Below, in pieces: positions 17,430 to 25,568 of a stretch of 64,000 bases of DNA (position 1 is its first letter; the number at the start of each line of letters is the position of its first letter). The stretch covers positions 595,301-659,300 of the forward strand of contig NZ_PPFE01000002.1 of assembly GCF_002917925.1 (NCBI RefSeq), read 5' to 3'. This DNA is from Roseovarius confluentis (lineage in GTDB: Bacteria > Pseudomonadota > Alphaproteobacteria > Rhodobacterales > Rhodobacteraceae). The notes beneath the pieces are model-generated. The model had not been told where the DNA came from. It made no database searches and was given only the letters and a program-made list of their open reading frames with translations. A program made the position numbers and the translations under genes.

Positions 17430-17912
17430 ATGATCGACTGGTTTTTCATTGGCCTGGCCGTGGCGCTGGGCGGGCAGCCCGGCGGGCAGGAAATGGCTTC
17501 GACGGGATCGGCGGAGGCACCGTCTTCGAGCGCTTTCGAAGCCGAGGATCAGACGCCCACGGGCAAGTTCACCACCGCGACCGAGATCAAGCCCATCGTC
17601 GAGGCGACGCGCGGCAATTGGGTCGCGGTGCGAGAATACGATGGTCAGGATTGGCTTTACCTGACGCATTTGCTGAGCTGGCGCTGCGGGATGCACCAGA
17701 TGCGTGTCGGCGTGAATGGCGGGCCACTGGAAACCTGGGAAATGCCACCCTGTCAGCTAGAGACTGCGACACCCAACGCCATCACGAGCGAAACGGTCCT
17801 CTACCGGACGTTTCCGCCCGGGTCGGTCGACAGCGTCGAGATCGAAATTCTCTACGATGATCTGGACACAGCGGCGGGTGCGTTCGGGCGGAAAGAGGTT
17901 TTGATGCCCTGA
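17430..17912 (+). CDS. Conserved-looking hypothetical protein with N-terminal hydrophobic segment
   Basis: A 160-residue protein of unrecognised family. The first 15 residues (MIDWFFIGLAVALGG) could be a weak signal or anchor, followed by a Ser/Gly/Ala-rich linker and then a globular part with LYLTHLLSWRCGMHQM, two well-spaced cysteines and TVLYRTFPPGSVDSVEIEILYDD. AAAGGAAAGG upstream is a usable Shine-Dalgarno. It lies on the plus strand just before the nine-gene AAA+ cluster, but a 130-base gap with its own AT-rich promoter-like region separates them. Confidence 0.7.
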   Translation: MIDWFFIGLAVALGGQPGGQEMASTGSAEAPSSSAFEAEDQTPTGKFTTATEIKPIVEATRGNWVAVREYDGQDWLYLTHLLSWRCGMHQMRVGVNGGPLETWEMPPCQLETATPNAITSETVLYRTFPPGSVDSVEIEILYDDLDTAAGAFGRKEVLMP

Positions 17913-18002
17913 GCACGCACGTCTTTCTTGCTCCGCGCCAAAGGTTTTGCGAAAACCCTAAAGAGCGGGCGCGCCTTCAAATCAGCCATGGCGTACCTAT
18001 AT

Positions 18003-18026
18003 TGATGTTAAGGTAATTAACTTTAC
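18003..18026 (+). promoter_or_regulatory. AT-rich promoter-like region of the AAA+ cluster
   Basis: This is one of the few AT-rich patches nearby. It contains TTGATG, then an inverted repeat GTTAA-GGTAA-TTAAC (18007-18021), then TTTACTT, 17-40 bases upstream of the first gene of the cluster. The inverted repeat is a plausible operator. The TTAA half-sites are five bases apart, so they do not match a CtrA box, which needs seven. Confidence 0.4.
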
Positions 18027-18042
18027 TTGAAAGGGAACGGTG

Positions 18043-19119
18043 ATGGCGAATTTGGACGCGCAGGTGCGCGAAAGTCAGGAACAGGTCGCATCAGCGCAGG
18101 CGAAGATTGCCGAACTGACCAGCAAGATCGAAACCGCGCGGTCCAAGATCAAGGGCGGCGAGGATGCGAGCCTCGATATCGAGAACGCGACGCTGGACGA
18201 GGTGCACGCGCATACCGAGACGATGAACGCAAACATCGCCGAGCTGATCATGGGGCTGGACGACGTGACGGCAGGGTTCTCGCGCGATTTCGACGAGATG
18301 CGCAACAAGACGGGCTGGGAAAGTTTCGTCGGCATTTTCAGCCGGCACAAGGCCGACAGCATGCGCCAGGACCGCATTCGCACCGCCAGCATCGACGACA
18401 AGTTGCAGGACCTGATCTCGAAATCAGACATCATCGTGCAATTGCTGGAAGGTCAGCTGCGCACGCTGGAAGAGCACAAGGTGAAGGTGGAAACGAACCT
18501 GTCCGAGACGCTTGACGAGCGCGAGGCGACGGTGGGCGAACTGGAAACGCTGCGCGCGGATATCCAAGGAATGGACCCCAAGATCATCGAGCTGGAAAAC
18601 AAGATCGCCAACGAGACCGACGCGGCGGCACGCACCAAGCTGGAAAGCGAGCTTGCCGAGATGAACGCCAAGTATAACGAGATGGTGCAGCAGGAGCAGG
18701 TCAAGCTGGCCAAAAGTCAGACGCTGGAGCGGTATATCGAGAAGGGCAAGACCTGGGTCGACAGCCTCCAGAACCAGGCGGCGACGCAGATGGTGCTGAT
18801 CAACAAATTGCAGACCGACACGAAACAACGTGTCGTGCTGTATGATGCGCTGACCAAGTCGTTGAAAACCGCGCAGCAGCAGGATGTGGCACACCGGATC
18901 AACGAGATCGGCGTGCAGACCGACCAGGAGGCGCAGAGCGCCATGGCCGGGATCGGCGCGGCCACCAACCAGAAGATGGCCGACATGCTGGAGGCGCACG
19001 AAGATCACATGGTCTTTGCCCGCGAGGTGCTGGAGGCCAAGGCCAAGGCGGACGAGCGGTTCGCGCGGCGGTTCTCCAAGATCATCGAGAAGCACGACGC
19101 CAACGCGTATGGCGGCTAA
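18043..19119 (+). CDS. Coiled-coil protein, possibly TelA-like (cluster gene 1)
   Basis: A 358-residue, highly charged protein with no membrane segment. Long heptad stretches cover about residues 1-60 and 125-240 (Glu/Lys/Leu-rich), followed by a helical Gln/Ala/Thr-rich C-terminal region. The layout, with a short basic loop (FSRHKADSMRQDRI), long paired helices and a final ITxL-type helix, reminds me of TelA-family toxic anion resistance proteins, but this is a weak call. AAGGGA lies 7 bases before the ATG. It is the first gene of a nine-gene co-directional series with an AAA+ ATPase, so it may be the ATPase's oligomeric substrate or scaffold (inference). Confidence 0.75.
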   Translation: MANLDAQVRESQEQVASAQAKIAELTSKIETARSKIKGGEDASLDIENATLDEVHAHTETMNANIAELIMGLDDVTAGFSRDFDEMRNKTGWESFVGIFSRHKADSMRQDRIRTASIDDKLQDLISKSDIIVQLLEGQLRTLEEHKVKVETNLSETLDEREATVGELETLRADIQGMDPKIIELENKIANETDAAARTKLESELAEMNAKYNEMVQQEQVKLAKSQTLERYIEKGKTWVDSLQNQAATQMVLINKLQTDTKQRVVLYDALTKSLKTAQQQDVAHRINEIGVQTDQEAQSAMAGIGAATNQKMADMLEAHEDHMVFAREVLEAKAKADERFARRFSKIIEKHDANAYGG

Positions 19120-19122
19120 GGC

Positions 19123-19284
19123 ATGGGGCTGGGAACGCTTGCCATTGTTCTGTCGGTCGTCTGCCTCGTGGTGTCGTTTGTCTTTACCGTTCCGGCTTGG
19201 GTGAACCTTGTCGGTGTGGGATTCGGAGTTGCGGGTCTGTTGCTGATCAGCCGGTCGCGCCGCGATGGTGGCAACGGGTCGTGA
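19123..19284 (+). CDS. 53-residue two-helix membrane peptide (cluster gene 2)
   Basis: A short gene starting 3 bases after the coiled-coil stop. The product has two hydrophobic helices (LAIVLSVVCLVVSFVFTVP and VNLVGVGFGVAGLLLI) and a basic tail SRSRRDGGNGS, so the tail is probably cytoplasmic. Its stop region GTGA overlaps a possible GTG start of the next gene. No family is recognised. Tight packing and the amphipathic character support it as real. Confidence 0.7.
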   Translation: MGLGTLAIVLSVVCLVVSFVFTVPAWVNLVGVGFGVAGLLLISRSRRDGGNGS

Positions 19285-19289
19285 GTGCG

Positions 19290-19532
19290 ATGTCCAAAGA
19301 GCGTATATCCGGCCTGGTTTTACTTTTCGGCATCGTGGTGTCGGGTGGCATGGCACTGGGCGGCTACAGGTTGGGACATGACGAGATGATGGCCTGTGGC
19401 GTCATCGGGATGATCGTTCTGGCGGTCTGGGCCTTCGTGAAGCCCGGCGCCGGGTCTGGCGATGCGGGCTACTCCAGCTTTGATAGTGACGGAGCTGGTG
19501 GGTCGGGTGACGGTGGCGGGGGAGGTGAATGA
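19290..19532 (+). CDS. Small membrane protein with Gly/Asp/Ser tail (cluster gene 3)
   Basis: An 80-residue protein with two hydrophobic helices (GLVLLFGIVVSGGMALGG and ACGVIGMIVLAVWAFV) and a flexible C-terminal tail ending YSSFDSDGAGGSGDGGGGGE. Glycine-rich tails of this style are known on some bacterial surface or TPM-type membrane proteins. A GTG at 19281 in frame, overlapping the previous stop by four bases, is an equally possible start. The next gene's ATG overlaps its stop (ATGA), with a GGAGG in the tail codons. Confidence 0.7.
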   Translation: MSKERISGLVLLFGIVVSGGMALGGYRLGHDEMMACGVIGMIVLAVWAFVKPGAGSGDAGYSSFDSDGAGGSGDGGGGGE

Positions 19533-20653
19533 CCGCCGACGCCCTGACATCTGACCGCGCTGCGCTGACCGACCTCTTCGCGTCGCGGCGCTACTTCGCC
19601 AAGTTCGAGCGGATCACGGCGCATCTGAATCGCGTGGCCGCCGTGATGCAGGCCGAAGGTAATCTTGGCAAGCAGGAGGTCGAGGTCCTGACCACCTATG
19701 TTCAGGGGATCGCCTATACGTTCAAGGCGCTGAGCATGAAATACCTGCTGGTCGGGCGCGATACCGGGCAGTTTTTCGGCTCTCTGGCGATGGACGTGGA
19801 GGAAAGCGGTTTTCCCATGTTCTCGGAATTGATGGTGATGGCCAACGACGCGGCGCAGGCGCGGCGGCACCTGGACGGGATGCCGGATACCGAAACGCTG
19901 AAGCGCGAGATGGTCGAGCAGATCATCTCGGAACGGACGATCCCGACGCGGCTGCAATTCGCGCTCTCCCAGCGGCTTTATTACGAGGAAATGCTGCGCG
20001 GACACCTTTTCTGGGCGCAGAACGATCCGCAGATCCAATGGGTGAGCGGGCTGGACGAGCGGCGGCGCTACCTGTTGCACTGGGCGGTCTATGACAGCCA
20101 GGTGAACCTGCCGACGATCTACTTGATGGAGGTCGAGGATACCGGCCGCGCGCCACTGGGCAAGGACGAGCGGCGCTGGCCGGAGGTGCAGGCGCATCTG
20201 ATGGCGCAGAGCTTGGGCGGTCTGAAACTGCTGACCATCGCCAAGGGGTTCGACGAGAGTTTCGACGATTTGCATCCCAAGAGGATGCGGCGGTTTCACG
20301 TCGGACCGATGTACAGCGACGCCTTCACCCGCCAGAGCGGGCCGCTGCGCGAAGTGTTGGCGCAGGCTGACGCACCCGTTGGGCAGGACTGGGCGCTGGC
20401 TTGGACGGATGAGGTGCTGGAAAGCGAGCGCGTGATCGAGGAGCGCGCGGGCTGGTTCGGGACGGTGGAGCGCGAGGTCTTCGCGCTGGACCCGTTTTCG
20501 GGGCAGGGGGCGGAGACCGGGGCAACGCGGATGGAGCGCAGCATCATCCTGCCCGAGCGGCCCTACCAGGTTCTGGCCGAGAAAACGCCGCCGGGGTTTT
20601 CGTCGGTCACGAAGTACGTGGTCAGCCCGGGGGGGCGGGTGCTGCGGTATTGA
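19529..20653 (+). CDS. Unrecognised 374-residue soluble protein (cluster gene 4)
   Basis: Mostly helical in its first 130 residues (LFASRRYFAKFERITAHLNRV; a VLTTYVQGIAYTFKALSMKYLL stretch), then mixed, with RLYYEEMLRGHLFWAQN, YLLHWAVYDSQVN and a C-terminal segment ending SSVTKYVVSPGGRVLRY. No signal peptide or membrane helix, and no family recognised. It is translationally coupled to the preceding small membrane protein through ATGA. A head-to-head pair of family A repeats separates it from the ATPase gene. Confidence 0.8.
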   Translation: MTADALTSDRAALTDLFASRRYFAKFERITAHLNRVAAVMQAEGNLGKQEVEVLTTYVQGIAYTFKALSMKYLLVGRDTGQFFGSLAMDVEESGFPMFSELMVMANDAAQARRHLDGMPDTETLKREMVEQIISERTIPTRLQFALSQRLYYEEMLRGHLFWAQNDPQIQWVSGLDERRRYLLHWAVYDSQVNLPTIYLMEVEDTGRAPLGKDERRWPEVQAHLMAQSLGGLKLLTIAKGFDESFDDLHPKRMRRFHVGPMYSDAFTRQSGPLREVLAQADAPVGQDWALAWTDEVLESERVIEERAGWFGTVEREVFALDPFSGQGAETGATRMERSIILPERPYQVLAEKTPPGFSSVTKYVVSPGGRVLRY

Positions 20654-20658
20654 TGTGC

Positions 20659-20713
20659 GGTGGGGTGAAACCCCACCCTACGCCAGATTTGTAGGGTGGG
20701 TTTCAAACCCACC
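20659..20713. repeat. Pair of family A repeats in inverted orientation
   Basis: Two copies of the element with core GGTGGGTTT...AAACCCACCCTAC. The first, at 20659-20681, reads GGTGGGGTGAAACCCCACCC plus TAC; the second, at 20691-20713, is the reverse orientation, starting GTAGGGTGGGTTTC. Each is itself a palindrome. Further copies lie at 23183-23205 and 46787-46828. An in-frame ATG inside the second copy (20696) makes a false N-terminal extension of the ATPase gene. Confidence 0.85.
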
Positions 20714-20728
20714 ATTCGGGAGAAGAAG

Positions 20729-22672
20729 ATGAGCCTGACGGCAGACACGATGGAATTGCGCGAAGAGGATATCGCCAAGCATTACGCGGCAGCGGCGGCG
20801 ATGCTGGCGGGGTTCGACCACACACCGCGCATCGCCAAGCCGGGCGACGCGCCGCAGGAGGAAAAATCGGCCGGGTTGGGCACGCGGCGGCGGTTCCGGA
20901 CGACGACGCCGGGGCTGGTGACACGCTCGACCGCGCGGCCTGAGGGCGTGCACCTGGTGGAGCGGATCGAGGCCGCCGACGGCGACGACCCGCTGGTCAG
21001 CCCGATGCAGGCCACGGTGCTGCACGGCTTGCGGCGGGCGATTGCCGTTGCTCTGGCAGTGGGCGAGCAGTTTTCCGACGCCACGGGGCTGGCCGATTTG
21101 CGGCGGGCGAACCTGGCCGGGTCGCTGGGCGCGGACCGCAAGACCGAGTTCACCGAGCTTCTGGGTGCCGAGGCGCTGGCGGTGGGGCATGTCTTCGCCA
21201 ATGCGACGGCGTTCCTGCTGGCGCCGCTTGGCAGCGAGGTGAGCGTCGAGGTGGGCGAGGTTGAGGAGGTTCTGACAGACAATTCTCAACTGGCTTTGCA
21301 TGGTGCGTTGTGGGAGCTGGACCAGGATATCGCCGCCCATGCCGGAGACGATGCGCGGCTGGTGGCGACGGTCAGCGCCTTTGCAGAGCAGTTGATGGAG
21401 AAGACTGCGCTGCGCGCCCAGAATGCCGGGCGGCTGGGCGCATTCACCGGCGCCAGCTGGCGGGTGGAGGCGGATGACTTCACCATTCGCGGGTTCGAGC
21501 CGGCGGCCAAGGGCAAGTCCAGCACGCTGACCATGACCTTCAAGCAGCCGCACGAGGTGGTGGGCAACCATATCGCCAAGTACCAGGCGCTGAAGCTGTC
21601 CAAGATGCTGATGGCCTATGATTTCGACCGGCGGCTGAATCCGTTCGCGGAGCTGGGCGGGTTCATCTTTACCTTCATGGGGGATGGCAAGCCGGGCACG
21701 GGCAAGACGACGCTGATCCAGATGATGGCGGGGCTGATCAAGGGCTATTGCGACAACGCAGGCTATCCGTTCCGGTATCAGAACCTGAGCACCGAGAGCA
21801 TCGACAGCTATCAGGGCAAGTCGGCGCAGAATGCCAAGGCGTTCATCAACACCGTGATCGACCCCGGCGTGATCGGGTTCGGGACGATCGACGATATCGA
21901 CCAGCTGGCGGGCAAGCGCGGCGACCGGCAATCGAGCGCCGGGCAGCTGGAGATCACCGCAGTGCTGATGGAGAGCTTTGCCGGGGCCAATACAGTGGTG
22001 CGGGGGAATTGCACGTTCGGTATGTTCTCGAACTACCCCGAGAACGTGGATGACGCGCTGCGCCAGAGGGCGGGGGCGCGGTTCCTGGTGGACGGGCCGC
22101 AGACGCGGGAGGATTACATCGATATCCTTTACCTGCTGATGGGAAAGAACCACGACATTCCGCTGGGCCAGCACGAGGTCTATGCCGCGCAGGAGATCAA
22201 GAAGGCGGTGGCGGCGTCGTTCGAGAGCCACGCGCGGCCGCATGAGAAGGGACTGATCCGGGTCTATGAGCGCGTGGAGAAGGATATCGGCAAGTTGGAC
22301 ACGATTGCCAAGCTGGGGACGTACCTGAAGGGTATCCAGGAGGCGGATGAGCGGTTCACGGGCCGTGCGATCAAGAACATCACCGACGCGGTGAAGGTGC
22401 GGGCGATGGATTTCGAATTGCCGGACGAGTGGATGGAGAAGCCCGACCTGTTCCTGTTCAAGTCCTATGAGGAAAAGAAAGGGATGATCGAGGAATTACG
22501 CCAGCCGATCACGGTCGAGATGGTTGTTCAGGAGATCAATCGGTACGCGGATTCCGAGTTCCGCTATGCAGACAAGTCGGACGAGGTGGCAATCGAGACC
22601 ATGGTGCGCGATTTCGGTCGGACGGAGGAGGCGAAGCGGCGGTACCTGGCGGAGAAGGAGGGCGGTGCGTGA
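20729..22672 (+). CDS. AAA+ ATPase (cluster gene 5)
   Basis: A 647-residue protein. Residues 1-300 are a family-specific N-terminal region with no recognised domain. Walker A GKPGTGKTT lies at about residues 320-328, Walker B-like GTIDDID near 390, and the segment NCTFGMFSNYPENVDDALRQRAGARF near 430-455 gives sensor-1 and arginine-finger candidates in the classical AAA arrangement. A helical lid and a charged C-terminus follow. It is probably a cytoplasmic hexameric remodelling ATPase. I start it at 20729 (GGGAGAAG upstream) rather than at the ATG inside the family A repeat. It sits in the middle of the cluster of small membrane and uncharacterised proteins, so it is the likely motor of that system. 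Confidence 0.85.
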   Translation: MSLTADTMELREEDIAKHYAAAAAMLAGFDHTPRIAKPGDAPQEEKSAGLGTRRRFRTTTPGLVTRSTARPEGVHLVERIEAADGDDPLVSPMQATVLHGLRRAIAVALAVGEQFSDATGLADLRRANLAGSLGADRKTEFTELLGAEALAVGHVFANATAFLLAPLGSEVSVEVGEVEEVLTDNSQLALHGALWELDQDIAAHAGDDARLVATVSAFAEQLMEKTALRAQNAGRLGAFTGASWRVEADDFTIRGFEPAAKGKSSTLTMTFKQPHEVVGNHIAKYQALKLSKMLMAYDFDRRLNPFAELGGFIFTFMGDGKPGTGKTTLIQMMAGLIKGYCDNAGYPFRYQNLSTESIDSYQGKSAQNAKAFINTVIDPGVIGFGTIDDIDQLAGKRGDRQSSAGQLEITAVLMESFAGANTVVRGNCTFGMFSNYPENVDDALRQRAGARFLVDGPQTREDYIDILYLLMGKNHDIPLGQHEVYAAQEIKKAVAASFESHARPHEKGLIRVYERVEKDIGKLDTIAKLGTYLKGIQEADERFTGRAIKNITDAVKVRAMDFELPDEWMEKPDLFLFKSYEEKKGMIEELRQPITVEMVVQEINRYADSEFRYADKSDEVAIETMVRDFGRTEEAKRRYLAEKEGGA

Positions 22673-22690
22673 AAACACGCGCCCGACGGC

Positions 22691-23059
22691 ATGAACGATA
22701 CGAGCGTGACATTGATGAACACGGGCCTGCCTCTGCTGATCATAGGCGGGTTTGCGGCTTTGTTGCCGTGGCTATTCACGCCGCGGGAAACCCGGTCGCA
22801 CGGCCGGGTTCTGGTGTCGGTCGTAGCGTCGGCGGGTTTGATGCTGGGGCTGAGCGCGGTTGTTTTCGCACTTTTCGACAAGCGGAGCCTGCTGGGTGGG
22901 CAGACGCTTGCCGGGCAGGGCGCAGTAGCGTGGATGTACCTGCGGACCTCGCTGGCGGCAGTAGTGGTGTGGGGTCCGGTTCTGGTCTTCATCTGGCTGA
23001 GCCTGGCGCAGCGCGTGGAGCGGTTGCGGGACCGCGATATCGTGCGGGGAGAGGCTTGA
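22691..23059 (+). CDS. Small multi-span membrane protein (cluster gene 6)
   Basis: A 122-residue integral membrane protein with about three helices (LLIIGGFAALLPWLF, VLVSVVASAGLMLGLSAVVFAL, LAAVVVWGPVLVFIWLSL) and a charged C-terminus (RVERLRDRDIVRGEA). The family is not recognised. It starts 18 bases after the ATPase stop, with no strong Shine-Dalgarno, which suggests translational dependence on the ATPase gene. Confidence 0.7.
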   Translation: MNDTSVTLMNTGLPLLIIGGFAALLPWLFTPRETRSHGRVLVSVVASAGLMLGLSAVVFALFDKRSLLGGQTLAGQGAVAWMYLRTSLAAVVVWGPVLVFIWLSLAQRVERLRDRDIVRGEA

Positions 23060-23090
23060 TGGACGCGCGTGCAATTATTTCAGGCACCCG

Positions 23091-23205
23091 TCCCGGGCTT
23101 GAACCGGGATCTCACACTCGCAGCCGCGAAGAGGCCCCGGATCGGGTCCGGGGCGCGGGGGTGTTTGTGACGGGCCGGGGATGGTGGGTTGGAAACCCAC
23201 CCTAC
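23091..23205. repeat. Cluster of palindromic repeats inside the AAA+ gene series
   Basis: Three elements lie in one 157-base gap. TCCCGG/CCGGGA arms stand at 23091-23109. A family C hairpin with perfect arms GCCCCGGA and TCCGGGGC around TCGGG stands at 23134-23154. A family A copy stands at 23183-23205 (GGTGGGTTGGAAACCCACCC plus TAC). The family A copy ends directly before the GGAGG Shine-Dalgarno of the next gene. Confidence 0.8.
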
Positions 23206-23216
23206 GGAGGTGGTGC

Positions 23217-24605
23217 ATGGAACGTCTGATCAGATCCGGCCTGATGTTCGGCAACCTGGTGCATGTGGCGAGCCCGGCGCTGGTGGAGCGGTATAATCGC
23301 GCGCTGAAGCATCTGACGGGCAAGACCACCAGCCTGACGGATTTCTACGTCGATATCTCGGGCTATTCGCCGGAGGTTGGGCATGAGCTGGGCGATGACC
23401 TCTACCTCAACCATGCGGGGGTGAACCGGCAGTTCATCCTGCTGACCACGGAGCAGAAGCGCGCGCCGCTTCTGAATGCGCAGTTTTCGACATCGCGCGG
23501 CATCCTCAAGCAGTTCATCGAGGAGAACGAGCCGGCGCTGTTCGCGCTGACCGCGCGGGATGCGGTGGCGGGCGAGTTGGTGAACTCGGTCTATGACATG
23601 TCGAGCCCCGCGCGGCTGTTCGATATCCGGCGTATCAAGATCGAGGCGGATACCACCAACGGCGCGCTGCGGCAGGCCGAAAAGCTGGATGAAAAGGTCG
23701 AGCGGTTCATGTCTGAAGAGGACGCGTGGTTCGACGACGTGCTGATTGCCGAGATGATCGAGCTTGCGGGGCAGACCGGTGACGTGCTGCGCAATCCCAT
23801 TGATCTGAAGGAAATGAGTTTCGAGCAGCGCAATTACTGGACCAGTCACTTTGGCGGGGTGTACCTGTTTCAAGACTTGGAACTGCCCGGTGTGATCTGT
23901 GCGCAGGACAAAACGCCGTTTGAGGGCGGCCGGATCGATTATGTATTCGACATGTCCGACCGCAATCGGGTGGCCAGTTTTCTTGACCTCAACGGCCTGG
24001 TGGAGCCGATCGTCAAGGCGCGCGGCATCGACGCGGCGGCGATCCTGCGGCAGAAGATGGATTTCGTGCTGGTCGACGCGCTGGCCGGGGAAGGCGTGGA
24101 ACTGGCCGGCCGCACCCGGGCCGAGATGCGCCGGCTGGCGCGGCGGCATTCGGACCTTCTGCCCGAAGAATTCCATACGCTGAACGCGCTGCTGAACTGG
24201 GCGGAGAATGGCGGGCCGTGGCCGGTCATCACTTCGGACAACCCGGCCTATTTCTATACGCTGCGGGCGGCGGCGCACAAGGACGCGGAACTGGTCAACA
24301 TGCTGCTGGCGGAACTGGCGCCGAAGGATGTGCGGCAGCTGTTCATCTGCCACAAGAGCCTGTTTTACCGCCGTTACGAGACATGGGCGGACACCAAACG
24401 GGCCTATGTCGTCGATGTCCTGCTGAACGAATACCAGGTGGACAAGCTGGGCACGCGCGCGGCACTCTTTGGCCACGAGGCGCCGATGGAAGAGCCCGCG
24501 CCGCCGAAAGCGCCCGAACCGGCGTCGGACCTGGAGGCGGTCGTGGCGCGGGTCGGCCCTTGGGGGCCAGTGACGCGCCGGGCGGGCACGAAGGGAAAGG
24601 GATAG
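23217..24605 (+). CDS. Unrecognised 462-residue soluble protein (cluster gene 7)
   Basis: No signal peptide or membrane helix. Distinct segments are MFGNLVHVASPALVERYNRAL, DFYVDISGYSPEVGHELGD, QFILLTTEQKRAPLLNAQFS, and a Pro-rich, disordered C-terminal tail after residue 420. The start at 23217 follows GGAGG by six bases; the earlier ATG at 23181 lies in a family A repeat and would add a repeat-encoded leader. I do not recognise a family with confidence. The consistent order with the AAA+ ATPase and small membrane proteins suggests a shared pathway. Confidence 0.78.
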   Translation: MERLIRSGLMFGNLVHVASPALVERYNRALKHLTGKTTSLTDFYVDISGYSPEVGHELGDDLYLNHAGVNRQFILLTTEQKRAPLLNAQFSTSRGILKQFIEENEPALFALTARDAVAGELVNSVYDMSSPARLFDIRRIKIEADTTNGALRQAEKLDEKVERFMSEEDAWFDDVLIAEMIELAGQTGDVLRNPIDLKEMSFEQRNYWTSHFGGVYLFQDLELPGVICAQDKTPFEGGRIDYVFDMSDRNRVASFLDLNGLVEPIVKARGIDAAAILRQKMDFVLVDALAGEGVELAGRTRAEMRRLARRHSDLLPEEFHTLNALLNWAENGGPWPVITSDNPAYFYTLRAAAHKDAELVNMLLAELAPKDVRQLFICHKSLFYRRYETWADTKRAYVVDVLLNEYQVDKLGTRAALFGHEAPMEEPAPPKAPEPASDLEAVVARVGPWGPVTRRAGTKGKG

Positions 24606-24608
24606 AAC

Positions 24609-24875
24609 ATGGCGGCACTGGCACGGCTACTGATCATCGGGTTCATCGTCTGCACGATCCTTTACGTGGTGCTGTCGCTCTATTCGCGCAGCGTGCGAAA
24701 GGCCAAGCTGCGCGAATGGTGGGAAGAGGAAGGCCGGCCCGGCGACCGTGACGCCTATATCGAGAAGGGGCTGGAAGACTATGACGGCTCGCTGCGGCGC
24801 AAGCTGATCCTTGGTGTTTACGTGGTGCCCTTCAGCATCGTGGCCGCGATCATCTATTTCACGAACTTCCACTGA
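24609..24875 (+). CDS. Small two-helix membrane protein (cluster gene 8)
   Basis: An 88-residue protein with one helix at the N-terminus (LLIIGFIVCTILYVVLSLY) and one at the C-terminus (LILGVYVVPFSIVAAIIYF), joined by a charged loop LREWWEEEGRPGDRDAYIEKGL. It starts 3 bases after the preceding stop, so it is in the same operon. The family is not recognised; both termini would lie on the same side of the membrane. Confidence 0.75.
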   Translation: MAALARLLIIGFIVCTILYVVLSLYSRSVRKAKLREWWEEEGRPGDRDAYIEKGLEDYDGSLRRKLILGVYVVPFSIVAAIIYFTNFH

Positions 24876-24887
24876 AGGGGCGGCGCG

Positions 24888-25550
24888 ATGGTGTACCTGA
24901 AATGGCTTTTCTGGGCGGTGTTCTGGGTGCTGGTGGCGGCGTTCTTTCACTATACCCTTCCGCAGACCGATATCGTGCGCGTCACGGATACTTATGAAAA
25001 GCGGATCGATTTCGGCGAGAATAGCCTGTTCTGGGCCAGTCCCGATGCCGGCAACGACGCCACGGCAATCAACCGCGACGTGTTCTTCATCCAGACGGTG
25101 CGGGCGGATGGCAGCACCATGGTCTATCGCAACGAGGACACAAGCTGGGGCTGGCCGCCCTATTTCAAGTTCGACACGTCCAATTTGCAGGCCGAGGCGG
25201 CCGACCTGAAATCGACCTCGGAAGCGCCGCGCTGGGCCGCGTTGAAGCATTACGGGTGGCGCAACGAGTTCCTGTCGATCTTTCCCAACGGGGTGAGCAT
25301 CTGGCCGGTGGCCGGGCCGGATGTGGGCAAGCCCTTTCCGTGGCTGAATATCCTGATACTCGCGGTCTTCGGGCTGGTCGCCTACGGTGTCTGGCGGCTG
25401 TGGCGGCGGTTCCGGGCGCGGCGGATCGATCCGGTCTGGGACGGGGTCGAGGCGCGGTTCGACGCGGCGGGCAATGCCATCGAGGACCGGCGCGGACGGG
25501 TCCGGCGCTGGCTGGATACCTGGCGGCCCAAGGACAAACGCCGGGGCTGA
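24888..25550 (+). CDS. Two-span membrane protein, DUF1523-like (cluster gene 9)
   Basis: A 220-residue protein with an N-terminal helix (LFWAVFWVLVAAFFHYTLP), a periplasmic-type middle domain (TDIVRVTDTYEKRIDFGEN, RNEDTSWGWPPYFKFDTSNLQAEA, HYGWRNEFLSIFPN) and a second helix near residue 152 (ILILAVFGLVAYGVWRLW) with a basic cytoplasmic tail. From memory this matches DUF1523, common in Rhodobacteraceae and of unknown function. It is the last gene of the nine-gene cluster; the next gene is on the other strand, 19 bases on, with no obvious terminator between. Confidence 0.8.
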   Translation: MVYLKWLFWAVFWVLVAAFFHYTLPQTDIVRVTDTYEKRIDFGENSLFWASPDAGNDATAINRDVFFIQTVRADGSTMVYRNEDTSWGWPPYFKFDTSNLQAEAADLKSTSEAPRWAALKHYGWRNEFLSIFPNGVSIWPVAGPDVGKPFPWLNILILAVFGLVAYGVWRLWRRFRARRIDPVWDGVEARFDAAGNAIEDRRGRVRRWLDTWRPKDKRRG

Positions 25551-25568
25551 AAGCCGGACCCCGCGGCC

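Noticed and set aside
18007..18021. GTTAA-GGTAA-TTAAC as a CtrA box
   Set aside because: The spacer between TTAA half-sites is five bases, not seven, so it does not fit the consensus; kept only as a general inverted repeat.
20696..20728. Upstream ATG extending the AAA+ ATPase
   Set aside because: The ATG lies inside a family A repeat and the extra residues are repeat-encoded; the ATG at 20729 has its own purine-rich ribosome site.
23181..23216. Upstream ATG extending the 462-residue cluster protein
   Set aside because: It lies inside a family A repeat; GGAGG is correctly placed for the ATG at 23217.
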